Counted from the stretch's first letter, positions 1-11,345 are shown. The stretch is DNA of 64,000 nucleotides from Proteles cristata cristata (GCA_017311185.1 JAESUZ010005101.1:558001-622000); one strand, 5' to 3'. The notes: generated by a model not told the origin, from the sequence alone. Numbers and translations are program-made.

Positions 1-320
1 TAATATAATTGTCATATTGATTTCTTTTTTTTTAAATATTTTTATTTATTTCTAGGAGAGAGAGAGAGAGAAATAGCATGAGCAGGGGAGGGTCGGAGAG
101 AGAGGGAGTCACAGACTGAAACAGGCTCCAGGCTCTGAGCTGGCAGTCAGCACAGAGCCCGACGCGGGCTCGAACCCACGAACCGCGAGATCATGACCTA
201 AGCGAAAGTCGGACGCTTAACCGACTAAGCCACCCAGGCGCCCTAGTCATATTGATTTCTGTACAACACTCAGTGCTCATCCCAACAAGTGCCCATCATC
301 CACTTTCCCTTCCCCCTGTA
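1..320 (-). mobile_element. LINE-1 3' end fragment, split by a SINE
   Basis: Sequence around 255-320 matches the antisense of the carnivore L1 3' UTR (the stretch reading cagtgctcatcccaac is typical). The young SINE at 26-245 interrupts it. The extent left of the SINE is uncertain. Confidence 0.55.
26..245 (-). mobile_element. SINEC_Fc-type SINE, young subfamily
   Basis: Reverse-complement tRNA-Lys SINE with T-rich tail first and the tRNA head ending in caggcgccc. It has the young-subfamily markers (ctaggag tail, gactgaaacagg, ggcagtcagcac). The TSD gtcatattgatttct is at 11-25 and 246-260, a perfect 15 bp. Confidence 0.95.
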
Positions 321-321
321 T

Positions 322-560
322 CTTTTTTTTTTTTAATGTTTGTTTACATTTGAGAGAGAGACAGAGACAGAGACCGAACACCAGCAAGGGAGGGGCAGAG
401 AGAGAAGGAGACAAAGAATCCAAAGCAGGCTCCAGGCTCTGAGCTGTCAGCACAGAGCCCCACGCGGAGCTCACACTCACAAACTGCGAGATCATGAAGT
501 CCGACGCTTCATGAAACTGGGCTGTCAGACGCTTAACCGACTGAGCTACCCACGTGTCCC
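322..560 (-). mobile_element. SINEC_Fc-type SINE, older copy
   Basis: Antisense SINE of the older type (gctgtcagcacagagccc, atccaaagcagg), with a small duplication in the head near 500-530 that repeats the cgcttcatgaa/cgcttaac region. No convincing TSD. Confidence 0.9.
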
Positions 561-1097
561 ATATATATCTTGAATATAAGTGATTTGACCCACGATGGTT
601 GATTTTTGACATTATCAGGCTAATTAATAAGAACTAACTATAATAACCAAGCCCCATTTCTAATGTTTAATATACTAACTAGCAAGGTCTCTGGGTTTGA
701 TAAAAGATTAAGGTAACTGAAGCGATCTCAGAGGATGCTTCTGGAGTGAGGACTTTTTTTCTTGTGTACATGTTAGATGATTGCCTCTAGAGTGTGAAGC
801 CCTGGTAAGAGTAACTGATTGCCTACAGGGGGCAGCTTAAATTTACTGACACATGCATAACACCACAGCAAGCAGAATTATTTTAGTGATCTATGTTGTG
901 GATAGTGTCACACTTCATTAAGCTGCCTCTTCCCGTGGCATTGAATAGATACCCAGCCTACTCACAATGGCCAGTAAGTCAGTTAAGGAAGAGTTGCATT
1001 TCTGAGAAGAACGTATCCAAACTGGGAACCCACACCGAAGCGTCAGAGCAAATGAGTCTGCAATGGTGGAATGTGGGGCACCGAGAATGTGAACTGG

Positions 1098-1144
1098 TGT
1101 GGGGGGGATGGGCTTGGGAGGGGTGGGTGGGATTTGGGGGCAGG
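1098..1144 (+). other. G-rich tract with quadruplex potential
   Basis: At least six runs of three or more G separated by 1-7 bases on the plus strand, fitting the G3+N1-7 quadruplex pattern. It is on the sense strand of the TMEM252 intron. No further function can be read from the sequence. Confidence 0.5.
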
Positions 1145-1747
1145 TGACAGTGATCTCCAAGACTCTCAAATTACACTAGGCAAAAGCTCACCTTTTCGTC
1201 CTCAGTGTCTTTACGCGTGTGCCCTGTGACAGTGCCTTGGCTATTCTGAGTGAAGGCGGAGATTCAGGCCATACAGTAGACAGTGCCTTCAGCTATCTGG
1301 CTCCGGGCCTGGTAATATTTGGAATGGAGTTGTGGCCACAAATGGCAGTCTCTGCTCTGTTGTGGTTACCTACCACAACACTCCCTGTAGGCACCGAGGA
1401 ATTCGCTCTATAAATAACACAACTCAACCAAACTCACCCTCTCTCTTCCTCACCTCACACTACCCCCCACCCTGTCCCATTCATGATGGAGAAGCCAGAA
1501 GGATTTAGCAATTAGCAACGTTGGGCAAGATGACCAATGGATACATCGCCTTTGGCGCGAATGGCTCCTTCCGCCATTGGCCTACTGGCATAGAAAGGGC
1601 TGGAAGTGAAATCTATGTGAAGTTGTCGGATGAGCTAGTTTGAGAAATGACTAAGTTTTTTTGGAAACATGTTTGCTGAGACTTGAAAGAGAGAGAAGCA
1701 AGAGAGGAGCATCTGACAGAGTTGAGGAGACTGCATAGAGCTGGGGT

Positions 1748-1855
1748 TTTTTTTTTTCAATGTTGTATGTGAATGCAATTGACGCACAGTGTTATGTTAG
1801 TTTCAGGCGCATAACGTGGCAATCTGACAAGATTATACATTGGTTTTCATCCATC
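1748..1855 (-). mobile_element. Old LINE-1 3' end (antisense)
   Basis: A T-rich start followed by a diverged form of the old mammalian L1 3' end, which in antisense normally reads ttgacatacaatgttat then gtttcaggtgtacaac. Strongly decayed; no TSD recognised. Confidence 0.55.
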
Positions 1856-2303
1856 GTTTTGTTCGCTTTGAGGATCTGAGACAGTGAATGGAACCACACA
1901 AAAAAGGAAGAATGTGTGAAGGGGAAAAAGGATATAATGAACGAAATTAACTGGGTGGAGGGTAGTTCCACCGTTGAGACCCCCTCACCTCATCCCCATA
2001 AGAATCTCAGGCTGAAAGCCCCTGGTTCCCATGAGTAAGAGAGAGCAAAGAGCTTGGAAGAACCACTGGGAAAAATATGACAGTAGAGGCACACATCCCA
2101 TGGCTGGTGAGGAGGGCTTTGCTGGAAAAAACAGCACAGTTTTGAAAGAGCTGGTGATGCCAGGGAAGAAGTACATCTGTTCACAATCAATGTTTCTTAA
2201 CAGTTTCACTTCACACAGTGTGATTTGAGAGAGTCGGGCATATGCCTCTTTGGCATTAACCACTTAAATAACACATGTACGTTTGTGGCACTTTGATCCC
2301 CAG

Positions 2304-2520
2304 GCCAGATTTCTACCCTCCTGCGTACGAAGAGAGTCTTGCCGCCGAGAAGCAGCCCTGTCCAGCAGAGGGCAAGGCCTCAGATGTTCCTCCACCTGTG
2401 TACATGGAGGTGGGCCTTGAAATCGAGGATGCACCTGACGTCCACCCAGAGGCCCCACCTTCCTACGAGGAGTCTGTGGCCGGCGGGGCGGTGACAGCCA
2501 CGCCATTTGCAGGGTGCTGA
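2304..2520 (+). CDS. TMEM252: TMEM252 last coding exon (C-terminal tail)
   Basis: TMEM252 is a small, poorly characterised vertebrate membrane protein of about 170 residues with two N-terminal transmembrane segments encoded by a first exon outside this window. This exon follows an AG acceptor (2302-2303) and starts with the third base of an Arg codon (phase 2). It encodes 71 residues beginning PDFYPPAYEES and stops at TGA 2518-2520. The text closely matches the mammalian TMEM252 tail as I remember it, including PPSYEES. Three PPxY motifs are visible: PPAY (2317-2328), PPVY (2392-2403) and PPSY (2455-2466), the kind of site bound by WW domains such as those of NEDD4-family ubiquitin ligases. 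There is no membrane segment here, so this is the cytosolic tail. The last residues (TATPFAGC) do not resemble the human end; a SEDA-like match lies in another frame just downstream (2520-2531), suggesting a small indel. It is convergent with PGM5. Confidence 0.93.
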
Positions 2521-2948
2521 GTGAGGATGCTGAAGCAGGTGACACTCTCTAGTGCTTGGGATGCACCCTCGTGGGATACAGCTGCTGGTAAAAACACAGG
2601 CACCAGACTAAGGGAGGAAAGGGTCACCAGTGATGCCCAGAAGGCTCGCCGAGGAGATGCAGGAAATGACAGCATTACATTTCCATAGACGTGCTGTGGT
2701 CTGCAAGGGCAGTATGGTGTCCCGGAAGGGTGCAGTGGACAGCAAGCAACGTTTCAAAGGATTCACACTAATCCCAGTCCAGGTGGGCTTTTGAACTGTT
2801 TTTGGAGCTGGGCTCCAAGAGGCTTTTAGCTCTCACTCAACCCCCTCCAGCACGTTAGCCCCCAACAAGGAGAACAGGAGCTACTCATAGACAGCCATGA
2901 GTCTTCAGGTACCACATCACCCAACAATTGCAAGAGGAAAGTGTGCTA
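2521..2948 (+). other. TMEM252: Probable TMEM252 3' UTR
   Basis: Sequence directly after the stop codon, with no other coding signal. There is no AATAAA before the SINE at 2961. More distant plus-strand candidates are ATTAAA near 3581 and AATAAA near 4596 and 4978, so the transcript end cannot be fixed. Confidence 0.4.
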
Positions 2949-2960
2949 GACGAAGGGTCT

Positions 2961-3187
2961 TTTTTTTTTTTTTTTAATTTTTAAAAATGTTTTATTTATT
3001 TCTAGGAGAGAGAGAGACAGCGTGAGCAGGGCAGGGTCAGAAGAGAGGGAGTCACAGACTGAAACAGGCTCCAGGCTCTGACTAACTGTCAGCACAGAGC
3101 CCGACGCGGGGCTCGAACCCACGAACCGCGAGATCATGACCTAAGCAAAAGTCGGACGCTTAACCGACTAAGCCATCCAGGCGCCCC
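2961..3187 (-). mobile_element. SINEC_Fc-type SINE, young subfamily
   Basis: Antisense SINE with young-subfamily markers. TSD gacgaagggtct at 2949-2960 and again from 3188. It lies just downstream of TMEM252. Confidence 0.95.
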
Positions 3188-3200
3188 GACGAAGGGTCTT

Positions 3201-3834
3201 GTCAAGTTTAATTTGCAGGGTTTGTTTGCTGGCTTCATAGTTCTCCCCATTCACCATATTACCAGAGTGACACCGTAGTAACTCACCTTTGGCAGATTTG
3301 CTCTTGGAAGCCATGAATGTTACTTTCTTTTCATGATGTGTAGTTTGTTTCTAGGTGGAAAGCAACTGCAATAATTGCTTTCAAAATGGCTGGAACACAG
3401 AACTTTAGATGAAGATCTTAAAAAAGGGATGGTGGTATAACCAGAGAGGATAAGATTTCTTAGACACTCAAGTTGAACAGACGGAATACTTAAAAATTCA
3501 TAAGACACAGAATTCAGGGGAAGAAACTGTTATAGCCATAGGTTGCATGAATATAGATTTTGATGTAAATCTTGGAAAGCATTAAAATATATATGTATAT
3601 TTCAACAAATCCCCCTGTAAATCTCTAGAATTTGGAAGAAAGGAGACTTTGTTGCAATACTTCGATCTTTCACCGAAAGTTCTTTGTGTCTCAAGATACA
3701 GATCCATGCATTTTTAGACTTGGGACATTTATTTTAAAACCCACCCAGCTTTACTGTATTTTATTATATGTTTTAATACAAGAGGACAAGTCAGGTTGCA
3801 GGGTGGAGGGAAGAGATGCAGGCTGACACATTAG
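3201..3834. other. Intergenic stretch, nothing recognised
   Basis: AT-rich unique sequence with short frames only. No gene, RNA or repeat family recognised. Confidence 0.5.
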
Positions 3835-4110
3835 CGCTTGGACAAAAGTCTTCATCTCTCCGGGCCTCAGTTTCATCAATCAACTGAGAAATTGATGCTG
3901 GGATTAATATCTAATTAAGGGATATCTCTTATAGGATGGGGTCTGCACCATGAACTTTTTGTGCTTTTGCTTTAGCCCTTATTATACCCTTCAGAAATAA
4001 GCGCAATGGTTGTTCCCATTTTACAGATGCATAAACTGAGTCCTTAAGGCATTAAGAAACTTTCCAAATAACATACAGTTGTTTCCAGGAGGGTGAAGCA
4101 AGGTCTACCG
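3835..4110. mobile_element. MIR-like remnants
   Basis: Two pieces resemble MIR: tcatctctccgggcctcagttt near 3850, and a stretch near 4000-4110 with ttttacagatgcataaactgag. Ancient and diverged. Confidence 0.45.
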
Positions 4111-4304
4111 AGGGGCATGAGAGGATGTATTCACTTCAGACATGTGTGCAGGTGAACCATGTCTTACTTCCCTCCTCTCACGGAGCAGTCTGGACTTCTG
4201 TCCTCCTTCAGAAAGTGGGTCCCAATAAAAATGGAGCCCTGGGGTAGGTGCAATACCTTCCATCCCTTGGGCAAGCAGCCAAGCTTGCTTTGGGGTTTGC
4301 TTTT

Positions 4305-4355
4305 TTTTTAATATAAAAAAGATTTAAAGTATTTTTCATTGTCATTGACATACAA
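4305..4355 (-). mobile_element. 51-bp L1-like micro-insertion with TSD
   Basis: A T-rich start followed by an attgacatacaa motif typical of an antisense L1 3' end. It is flanked by the 14-bp direct repeat tggggtttgctttt (4291-4304 and 4356-4369). Best read as an extremely 5'-truncated L1-machinery insertion. Confidence 0.6.
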
Positions 4356-4369
4356 TGGGGTTTGCTTTT

Positions 4370-7300
4370 AAAACGTAAATAAGCCCTCCACATTTTCTGC
4401 CTAGGAGCTCGCCCCTCACCTCCTGGTGTAGTTTCCTTCCCTCTGATCATCCCATCGATGATGAAAGATGGTCTGGACAGTGGTAGGAAGGATGAAGATC
4501 TTTCAAGGAGGAAGAGGGTTGTAGAGATGGAATGGAGCCTCCATGGCCTCCTCATCCCCATTTTTGCTGAGTGCACCGATTAAGCACATCCAGACAAATA
4601 AATGGGAAGCCACATAAAAGGAAATCCTGGTCCCTTTACATGAAACATAAATTTGGGCATCCGTGATTTGAGTCCTTGACACGAAGGGAATAGCTGGATA
4701 TGAAGGTCACCCACGGTTGTCCAATGGGAAGATGATTATTTACCTGCAACGCAATTTATTATTTCTCTCTTGTCATCTCTTTCCATCGCTCTACTGAGAT
4801 TGTTCTCCTGAAATGTTCTCTGGGGTCTGAGAACATCCACTGACCTGAACAAAGTATGCCACTGGGCATTTTTCCAGAGTTTGCATTCATAGCGGATGGT
4901 TATTCCAACTTCTGATAGTCACATGAAACATGCTAATTTGGGTTTACATAAAAGAACTGTTTTGATCTCTTTACTGCAATAAATTTTGTACTTAAGCTTT
5001 CTTCTCTTTCATCACTGTTTTGTTACCAGAGGGGGGAAAAAGAACATCGATAGGGGATCCTAAGTCAAAGACTGATTCTCCATCTGCAACTAATGCAGCA
5101 TCAGGATGAGTTACTCTTTTTGAAAACCTGAACATGACTGAACATCAACTATTGATTCAGAAAATAAGTTAGGTGCTTTTTGGAAAGAAGTACTACTGAT
5201 AGACATTTATTGCATTCTTAAAAACATATGAACTCTGAATCAAGTTTGCATCAAGGTCATGGGGATTACCCCAAACAAATCCCACCTTGAGAGGCCCAGC
5301 AATTAAGACCCAGTGGAAAAGTCAGAACAAAAGTGTTCCATTGTGCTTCATAAGACTTCACTGGCCACCCCTGGGAGATTGACTAAGGAGGCAGACACTG
5401 TATCCCCTCCTCTTCCTTATGTTTATGGTGAAATTAACAGTGACGGGTGGGGAACCACAGTTCCCTGGGTGGCAAGGTAGGCATGTAGGCTGTAAGAGTG
5501 TGGGGAAGAGGCCAACCTGCACTACAGTCTTCACTCATTCCTCCTTCCAAATGTGAATGGTAGGCTCACCTATTGACCAGGAAGGGAAATTCTCAGAGGT
5601 GATGGTTCTCTAGCACTTTAGTCCTATAACATCCTTCTGAGTAGCAACTTTAAGTACTCCCCCAACTCCCCACCCCCAGATGTGGATCACAAGGTCAGTT
5701 ATAGTAATTATGCTGCATCTTTTGCATATCTGAGATGTAGCAGGTCTCTACTTGACCTCTCCACTCCGAAACTCCTTTTACTGGAAAGTCTACCCGTACC
5801 TACAATATTCTACTTAAACACACAGTCTTTGGTGAGGTATCTTCTCAGCTCCCCTATATTGCCAGGCACCTACTAGGCACCAAAAGACATGAAAAGATGA
5901 TAAAGACGTGGGTATATAATGCATATCTTTCCCATGTTCTGTAATTTTCCATGGCAGGTTATGCTGATTCACATACCAAATGGACTGTCAACTGCATGAC
6001 CCACTTCCGCCGATAAGGACTCTAGCTGATCAAGGTAGAAAAGGCATCTGCTAAGCTCTGCCGCCTCTGATAATCTCTTGCTGTTTGTAACTGTTGAAGG
6101 GCCAGATACTGATTTACGGGCAGTTACATCATTTCAAAAGGCACACAATTCCTCAGGCCCTGCTCCACTTGGGAAAAGAAGTGTCCTCCAGGCAGGTGTC
6201 TGAGATTCAGTGTCCACATGCTCCAAGAGCACCCAGCGCATGATCAAGCAATAAAACTGAGTCACCTGTTACGTCACTACCAGTTCCACACAGGTGCTTT
6301 TCAGATCCCACACACCTGCTGTGGCAGACGGCTATGGCTGCCAAAGTAAATCCCATGCCTGACGCTGACCCGCAGTTGGCCAATCAGAAGTCAGCACATC
6401 CTGGGCCCTGTCATTGCCTGTATTATCTGCAGAGAACATTGGCTCACCACAGTCAACTGTCCGCCCAACGTGCCGCCACGGGGCTGGTCATCAGTCTGAG
6501 ACTTCCTGTGTAGAAAGCCTTCAGGTCATGTCCAAGGCCTTCAGTCTGAAACGTCACACAAAACTATCTGTTCCGCGAGTACTGTGGATATAGGCTGTAC
6601 CGTGGGTCAGTAAGATTTCACACATGCGCTCATTTTAATAATGGCTGTCTGCCATTCTCAAGGTCAGCTAATAAACTCAAGAATCATGAGTGAGGCAGAA
6701 CAATTTTTTTTCTTCTAAGGGACTGGCTGACACCCAGCAGGATACTTCGAATCCGTGGTTCCCTCACCCTAAATTCCTCCCTGCCACGTATCCACACACG
6801 TTTCCAAACACCCCCCGGGTGGGCAGTGGCCCTGCCCTGGCTGGGAACCAGTGCATCACATACACCATTGCTCCTCATTGTTCTGGCGGCACATGGTGTA
6901 GCAAGGAAACCCCTTCATATAAGCCAAGTAGAAGAGGGGCCCTCAGAGTTGCCACACTCCATCCGTGATATCTTATAACTGCCTCCTGTGGTCCCCACAA
7001 AATTCTTGGACCTCTCCAGTCCTTCACTCTTCCGAAAGCCCTGTGGCTGGAGATTCATCTCAGGACAGAAAGACTGTTATGTGCAGGAAGGGGACTTCCT
7101 GTCTTTAACCTCTCCTAAGGATAAGGCAAGAGCACATGCACGTGCAGTTCAGCAAGAGAAGCTTGGGTTTTACATAAAGCGGAAATAATATCCCGACAAT
7201 GTGAATCTGTGCAGGTTTCAGGAGAGAAAGGCTTGTCCTAGGGCCCCTACACGACCTCCTCCTTGGCAATCTAGCTGAGAAGAGGCTCAGTAAAAACAGG

Positions 7301-8119
7301 TGGCTGTGCAGTTGCTTCTTTCCATAGCTGGCCCCAAACACATGTCCCGCCTGATATTTATAACGCGGTGTCTCCCCCAACCTCACTTGCCCACACCAGC
7401 CTCCCACCGGACCCACCGCCAGCCTCCTCTCCAGCTACCCTACCTCTCAACTCCTGGTCTTTGCTCTTGCTACACAGACCCCTGGTGAAATGATATAAAT
7501 AGGTGTGAGTTCCAGGAGACCCCACTCTTTGGGAAATGCATCAAGTGCCTTGGGTCTTATCGTCTCAGAGTCAACCTCGCTGTGTTTCCCAAAGCAGGGT
7601 GCTTGTTCCTCTCTGCTGATAGTCAGGTCCTCCTGATCCCGAGTTACAGAGTCCCAGGAGCAGGAATCATGTTTTATACGTCTCGCTGCACCAAAACCAG
7701 GACTCTGTAGAGAGGAGCTGCTCAACCAGTGCTTGCCGAATGAATAAACGAATGAATGAATGTATGCTTAGGCTGTGCCAGACACTTACGCTAGAAAACA
7801 AAAACAACAAAAACCAGAATTTGTAAGTGGGGATTAATTTACATTTGAACTTCAAATTTAGAGGTGGCCAAAAGTTCAGCATCTTCAGGAAAATCACCTG
7901 TTTTCTGATGCAGAGGTAAGCCTAATAACACATGCAGGTGTGGTGACCCACACACAGAGCTGTGCAGAGAACAGACAGCCGACACGGGCATCCACTTAAC
8001 ACCGGTGATAAATGTCAAACCCTCGTCACTGATAAATGTCACAACTTTAGAATCTCTGCTCCAAGCCACCCTTTATCATTATGAAATGAAGATACTTACG
8101 ATGAAACATCAGTTGCCAA
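4370..8119. other. Intergenic region between convergent genes
   Basis: No exon with plausible splice sites, no RNA gene and no SINE. An L2-like 3' end lies near 7640-7765. The rest is unique sequence with chance frames below 105 codons. The downstream ends of TMEM252 (+) and PGM5 (-) presumably fall in or beside this interval. Confidence 0.55.
7640..7765 (+). mobile_element. L2 3' end remnant
   Basis: Diverged match to the L2 tail: a caggaatcatgttt-like segment and, downstream, gcttgccgaatgaataaa running into an (AATG)n tail. Confidence 0.5.
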
Positions 8120-8309
8120 TTTATTTTTCTGCTGACTCCCCAGGGCAGTTTTGAGCAATTTGCCTTTTCTGGTTCCATCTCCGTAACTGAACGAAAGCCA
8201 GCCTTTGCCGGCGTTCTGAAAGACACTTAGCAACGTGGGAGCACGAATGGCAGAACAAACAAGCACAGATCCACCATCCAGGCATATGGTTGAAATAAGG
8301 AATTTCTTT

Positions 8310-9693
8310 TTTATTGGCTACTAAGTGTCCTAGCAAGTTTCTGACAGAAGCAGAGAGAGAAATCGGAAACAAATCCCTTACTGGGAACGTCTCCCTGCTT
8401 GCCCTCGTCCTGACTACAGCAACAACACATTGCTTAAGAGTCAGAGCGCACCGTGTCATCTGTGGCGACAACGGGGTAAGCGAGAGGGCCGTTCCCAAGG
8501 AAGCAAAACATATGCAAGCAGGTCCCACACTCCACACCGAGTGTCCTGGCTGAGGACAGATGGAGGCTGCTAGGGCTGCAGGATTCTTCTCCTGGGCAAA
8601 GAGAGCCGGTTGTGACCTTCTGATTTCCATCAGGGGGCCCCCACCCCTCCTCAAGCCCATAACTACCACCAATAAGGTTTTCTTCCAGTAAGTACTCTAT
8701 TCCCCACTTTCACAGCAATTACATGGTCTCCTTCTACAGCCACTGTAAGTAAGATGTGAACCACATCCAAAAGGTGGCATTAAAATAGACCCTTATGGGA
8801 GATAAGATAGCAGAGAGAGAGAATGTCAGAGAGACAGCAGATATGGTGGTATTCTGTCTCCCCAGGAGGAATTAATATAAACCCATGTATCGCCCTACAT
8901 GATGGCCTCAAGGAAGCACTGGTGGAAACTTAGACACTCACGTGCAGAGTCCTGCCGAGGAAACCACTCTCCACCTGCACGATGACTGGCTGAATCTGAA
9001 AGAACGTAGCCAGCTTCCTAGCGAAAACAGTATTATTTACAAAATAAGAGAGAAAAACACCCTTTTGATATGCTTCATTGAAAGTGTGCCAATGTGATCT
9101 GCAGAATGCTTAGGAAGGGGTGAGAGAAGTCGGCTCAGGGAGTCCGGGGAGATGGGGGGTGTGGAGGGGGCCATATGGTGGCTCGTGGGCATGAGGCACA
9201 CTATTAGGGGGCTCAGCTTCCTCCCCATGGGGAGGCCAAGCCCTCCACCACACGGAGGAGAGTGTTCTGAGCTCTGCCCAGCGTTAGCTGTGGCTTAGGG
9301 CCAGTTTAATTCTGGCACTGTGCCCGGACCAGGACTTCAGCACCTTGCCACACCTAACACGGATGATGCACAGATACCGGGAGGGACAGGCTCCCATCCC
9401 ACCTACTCTTTCCCCAAAAGGTGAGGTTCCTTTGTGTGCTAAAATGTAGATATCAAATGATATTGCAGGTTTCACAGACAACTGAAGCCCTGTTGCATTT
9501 GGAGGAACTGAGCCAAACCCAAGCAAAACAGATTTCTTCTCTTCCCAACCGCCCCTCCCCCACCCCCGCCAACAAATTATCTTTTTTTCCCCCCCAAAGT
9601 CATAAAAGGCACAAACAGGTAGCAAGAAGGCGTGGGTGAAGTGTCTCCCGCCAAGCGCTCTCTTTTGGCCCTCGTCACTGAACTTTCGTCCAT
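8310..9693 (-). other. PGM5: Probable PGM5 3' UTR
   Basis: Minus-strand sequence directly downstream of the PGM5 stop codon. AATAAA hexamers on the minus strand lie at 8310-8315 and 8120-8125, with an ATTAAA variant at 9305-9310. Any of these could end the transcript and the sequence alone does not decide. A 183-codon frame (8672-8121, -) overlaps the distal part and looks like chance. Confidence 0.4.
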
Positions 9694-9783
9694 TCAGGTG
9701 ATGACCGTGGGGCCCCTCCGGCCGGTTCTCTCATGAATCTGGGAGATTTTCAGCGCAATGGCTATGAGAGGGCTCAGCACCGC
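9694..9783 (-). CDS. PGM5: PGM5 last coding exon
   Basis: PGM5 (aciculin) is a phosphoglucomutase-superfamily protein of adherens junctions and focal contacts in muscle. It associates with dystrophin/utrophin and filamin C and has little or no mutase activity. This exon follows a pyrimidine-rich AG acceptor (9784-9785 on the minus strand), is in phase 0, and encodes 29 residues, [20 protein letters not shown] then GRRGPTVIT, before TGA at 9696-9694. The PTVIT end is shared with PGM1 and marks the true C-terminus of the family's fourth domain; if the protein has the human length of 567, these are residues 539-567. Frame and phase join perfectly to the exon at 46833-46699. PGM1 is a less likely assignment because the neighbouring exons match PGM5 better. 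Confidence 0.96.
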   Translation of the reverse strand, partial: AVLSPLIAIALKISQIHERTGRRGPTVIT

Positions 9784-9785
9784 CT

Positions 9786-10973
9786 GGAAAGGGAGGAAAA
9801 GCAGACTATGAACAACACACCTCAGTCACAGGAGGCCGTTGGGATTGGGTTCTGTCGCAAGCATCTGGGTTCAAGTACAATTTGTGGCTTGTAGGCAGAG
9901 TCACGGCTGGCGGGATACCTGGTTCCTCTTCCATAAGAGGAGAGTGGAGGGGGTATGACGGGGGCACAGGGGGAGGAGATGGTCTCCAGAGTCTTCTCCG
10001 AGTTCCCCCGAAATGCCGATCTCAGGAACCTGCCAACCCACTCCCAGAACACTGGGGCATTTCGTGAACGGAGCTTTGTGAATTAAGGAAGTTCAGAAAA
10101 CACCACAGTCTTCCTCTATGACATTCCCCATCCTTGACACCACGGACCCCCCAGGAAACATATGCACACCAGAACTTGAGGACAAACATTCATTCTCCAG
10201 CCTCAGACCACAGGCCTGAAGAGCCTACTATCTTGATGCTTCAAGAGAAGACAGATCAATCCATCGGCCAGTGTTGCAGAAAGAACTGCTCATTTCTTCC
10301 CACCAAATAACACGGTGGCTCACGAGGCTCCTCAAGGTCTCCTAGAAGGAGGGTGGTTTAGAGACCTAAGCGATAGATTCGCAGAAAGGCAAAGGACAAG
10401 GAGAGGAGAATCCTTTCTCGGCCTCTAGCTGCTGATCAGGCCACAGGAGTCAGGCGCTGTTTCCCAGAGCGCGGGACATGCACACACACACAGACGACGC
10501 GGGAGGTTATTTCAGACGGTTCACGGACACGGCGTTACCTACGAAAGGTGAGAAAGTTACTCCGTTTTCCGTTCTTCTTCAATCCTCCTAATTTCGTCAA
10601 GGGGAAATTCTGTTCGCTGCCAATCTTTCATAGAGTAACCAAAACAGAGCATGCCTCAGGCAAGCATTTCCTAGATAGAAGGTAGTGTCACTGCAGGTTT
10701 TACTGAGTTCATTTCTGTGGTGAGCTTTTATTTACCAAGGGACACTGGGTTGTTGTGTTTTTTCATGTAGATGGAAACTTTCTATAATAAATAAGTATTG
10801 AAGTGAAAACCTAGTAAGTCCATTTCAGGACAAACACCACTACAAGGATACTGATGAAAGACACGTTTGGGAAATGCTGGCTCAGGGAACAAAGCCACCG
10901 TGTCACTTGTGGAGGGAGGGGAGGATTCTGCTACTTGCAACCCTCACCTCTTCCTGACAAACAGAGGGATGAA
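9786..10973. other. Unique intronic stretch near the last exon
   Basis: No repeat or gene recognised. Only short chance frames and a short CA-rich run near 10480. Confidence 0.45.
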
Positions 10974-10990
10974 GGGAATGTACGTGTTCT

Positions 10991-11209
10991 TTTTTTAATT
11001 TTTTTAATGTTTTATTTATTTCTAGGAGAGAGAGACAGCGTGAGCAGGGGAGGGTCAGAGAAAGAGAGGGAGTCACAGACTGAAACAGGCTCCAGGCTCT
11101 GAGCTGGCAGTCAGCACAGAGCCCGACGCGGGGCTCGAACCCACGAACCGCGAGATCATGACCTAAGCGAAAGTCGGACGCTTAACCGACGAAGCCACCC
11201 AGGTGCCCC
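10991..11209 (-). mobile_element. SINEC_Fc-type SINE, young subfamily
   Basis: Antisense copy with young markers. TSD gggaatgtacgtgttct (10974-10990) against gggaatgtacgtgctct (11210-11226), 17 bp with one mismatch. Confidence 0.95.
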
Positions 11210-11345
11210 GGGAATGTACGTGCTCTAATTGGACAAAAGCACAAGCAAATGCCCGGGGTCCAAGGTCAAGTACAAGAGCCCAGTGTGTCCTGAGTGGAGT
11301 ATAGACACAGGGTAGTCCTGAATCACGTGTGGGCGAGCCCTGTTT

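Larger units (their letters stand above)
1..2303 (+). other. TMEM252: 3' part of TMEM252 intron 1
   Basis: Sequence upstream of the TMEM252 last-exon acceptor (AG at 2302-2303). I searched for the first exon, which should encode two membrane segments, and did not find it, so it must lie left of the window. The stretch holds an L1 fragment split by a young SINE, an older SINE and an old L1 end near 1750. Between 600 and 1740 I see only a G-rich tract (1098-1144). Confidence 0.7.

Noticed and set aside
1219..1413. Possible TMEM252 first exon (SYLAPGLVIFGMELW)
   Set aside because: Superficially like the second membrane segment, but the flanking residues do not match and there is no suitable donor or preceding first segment.
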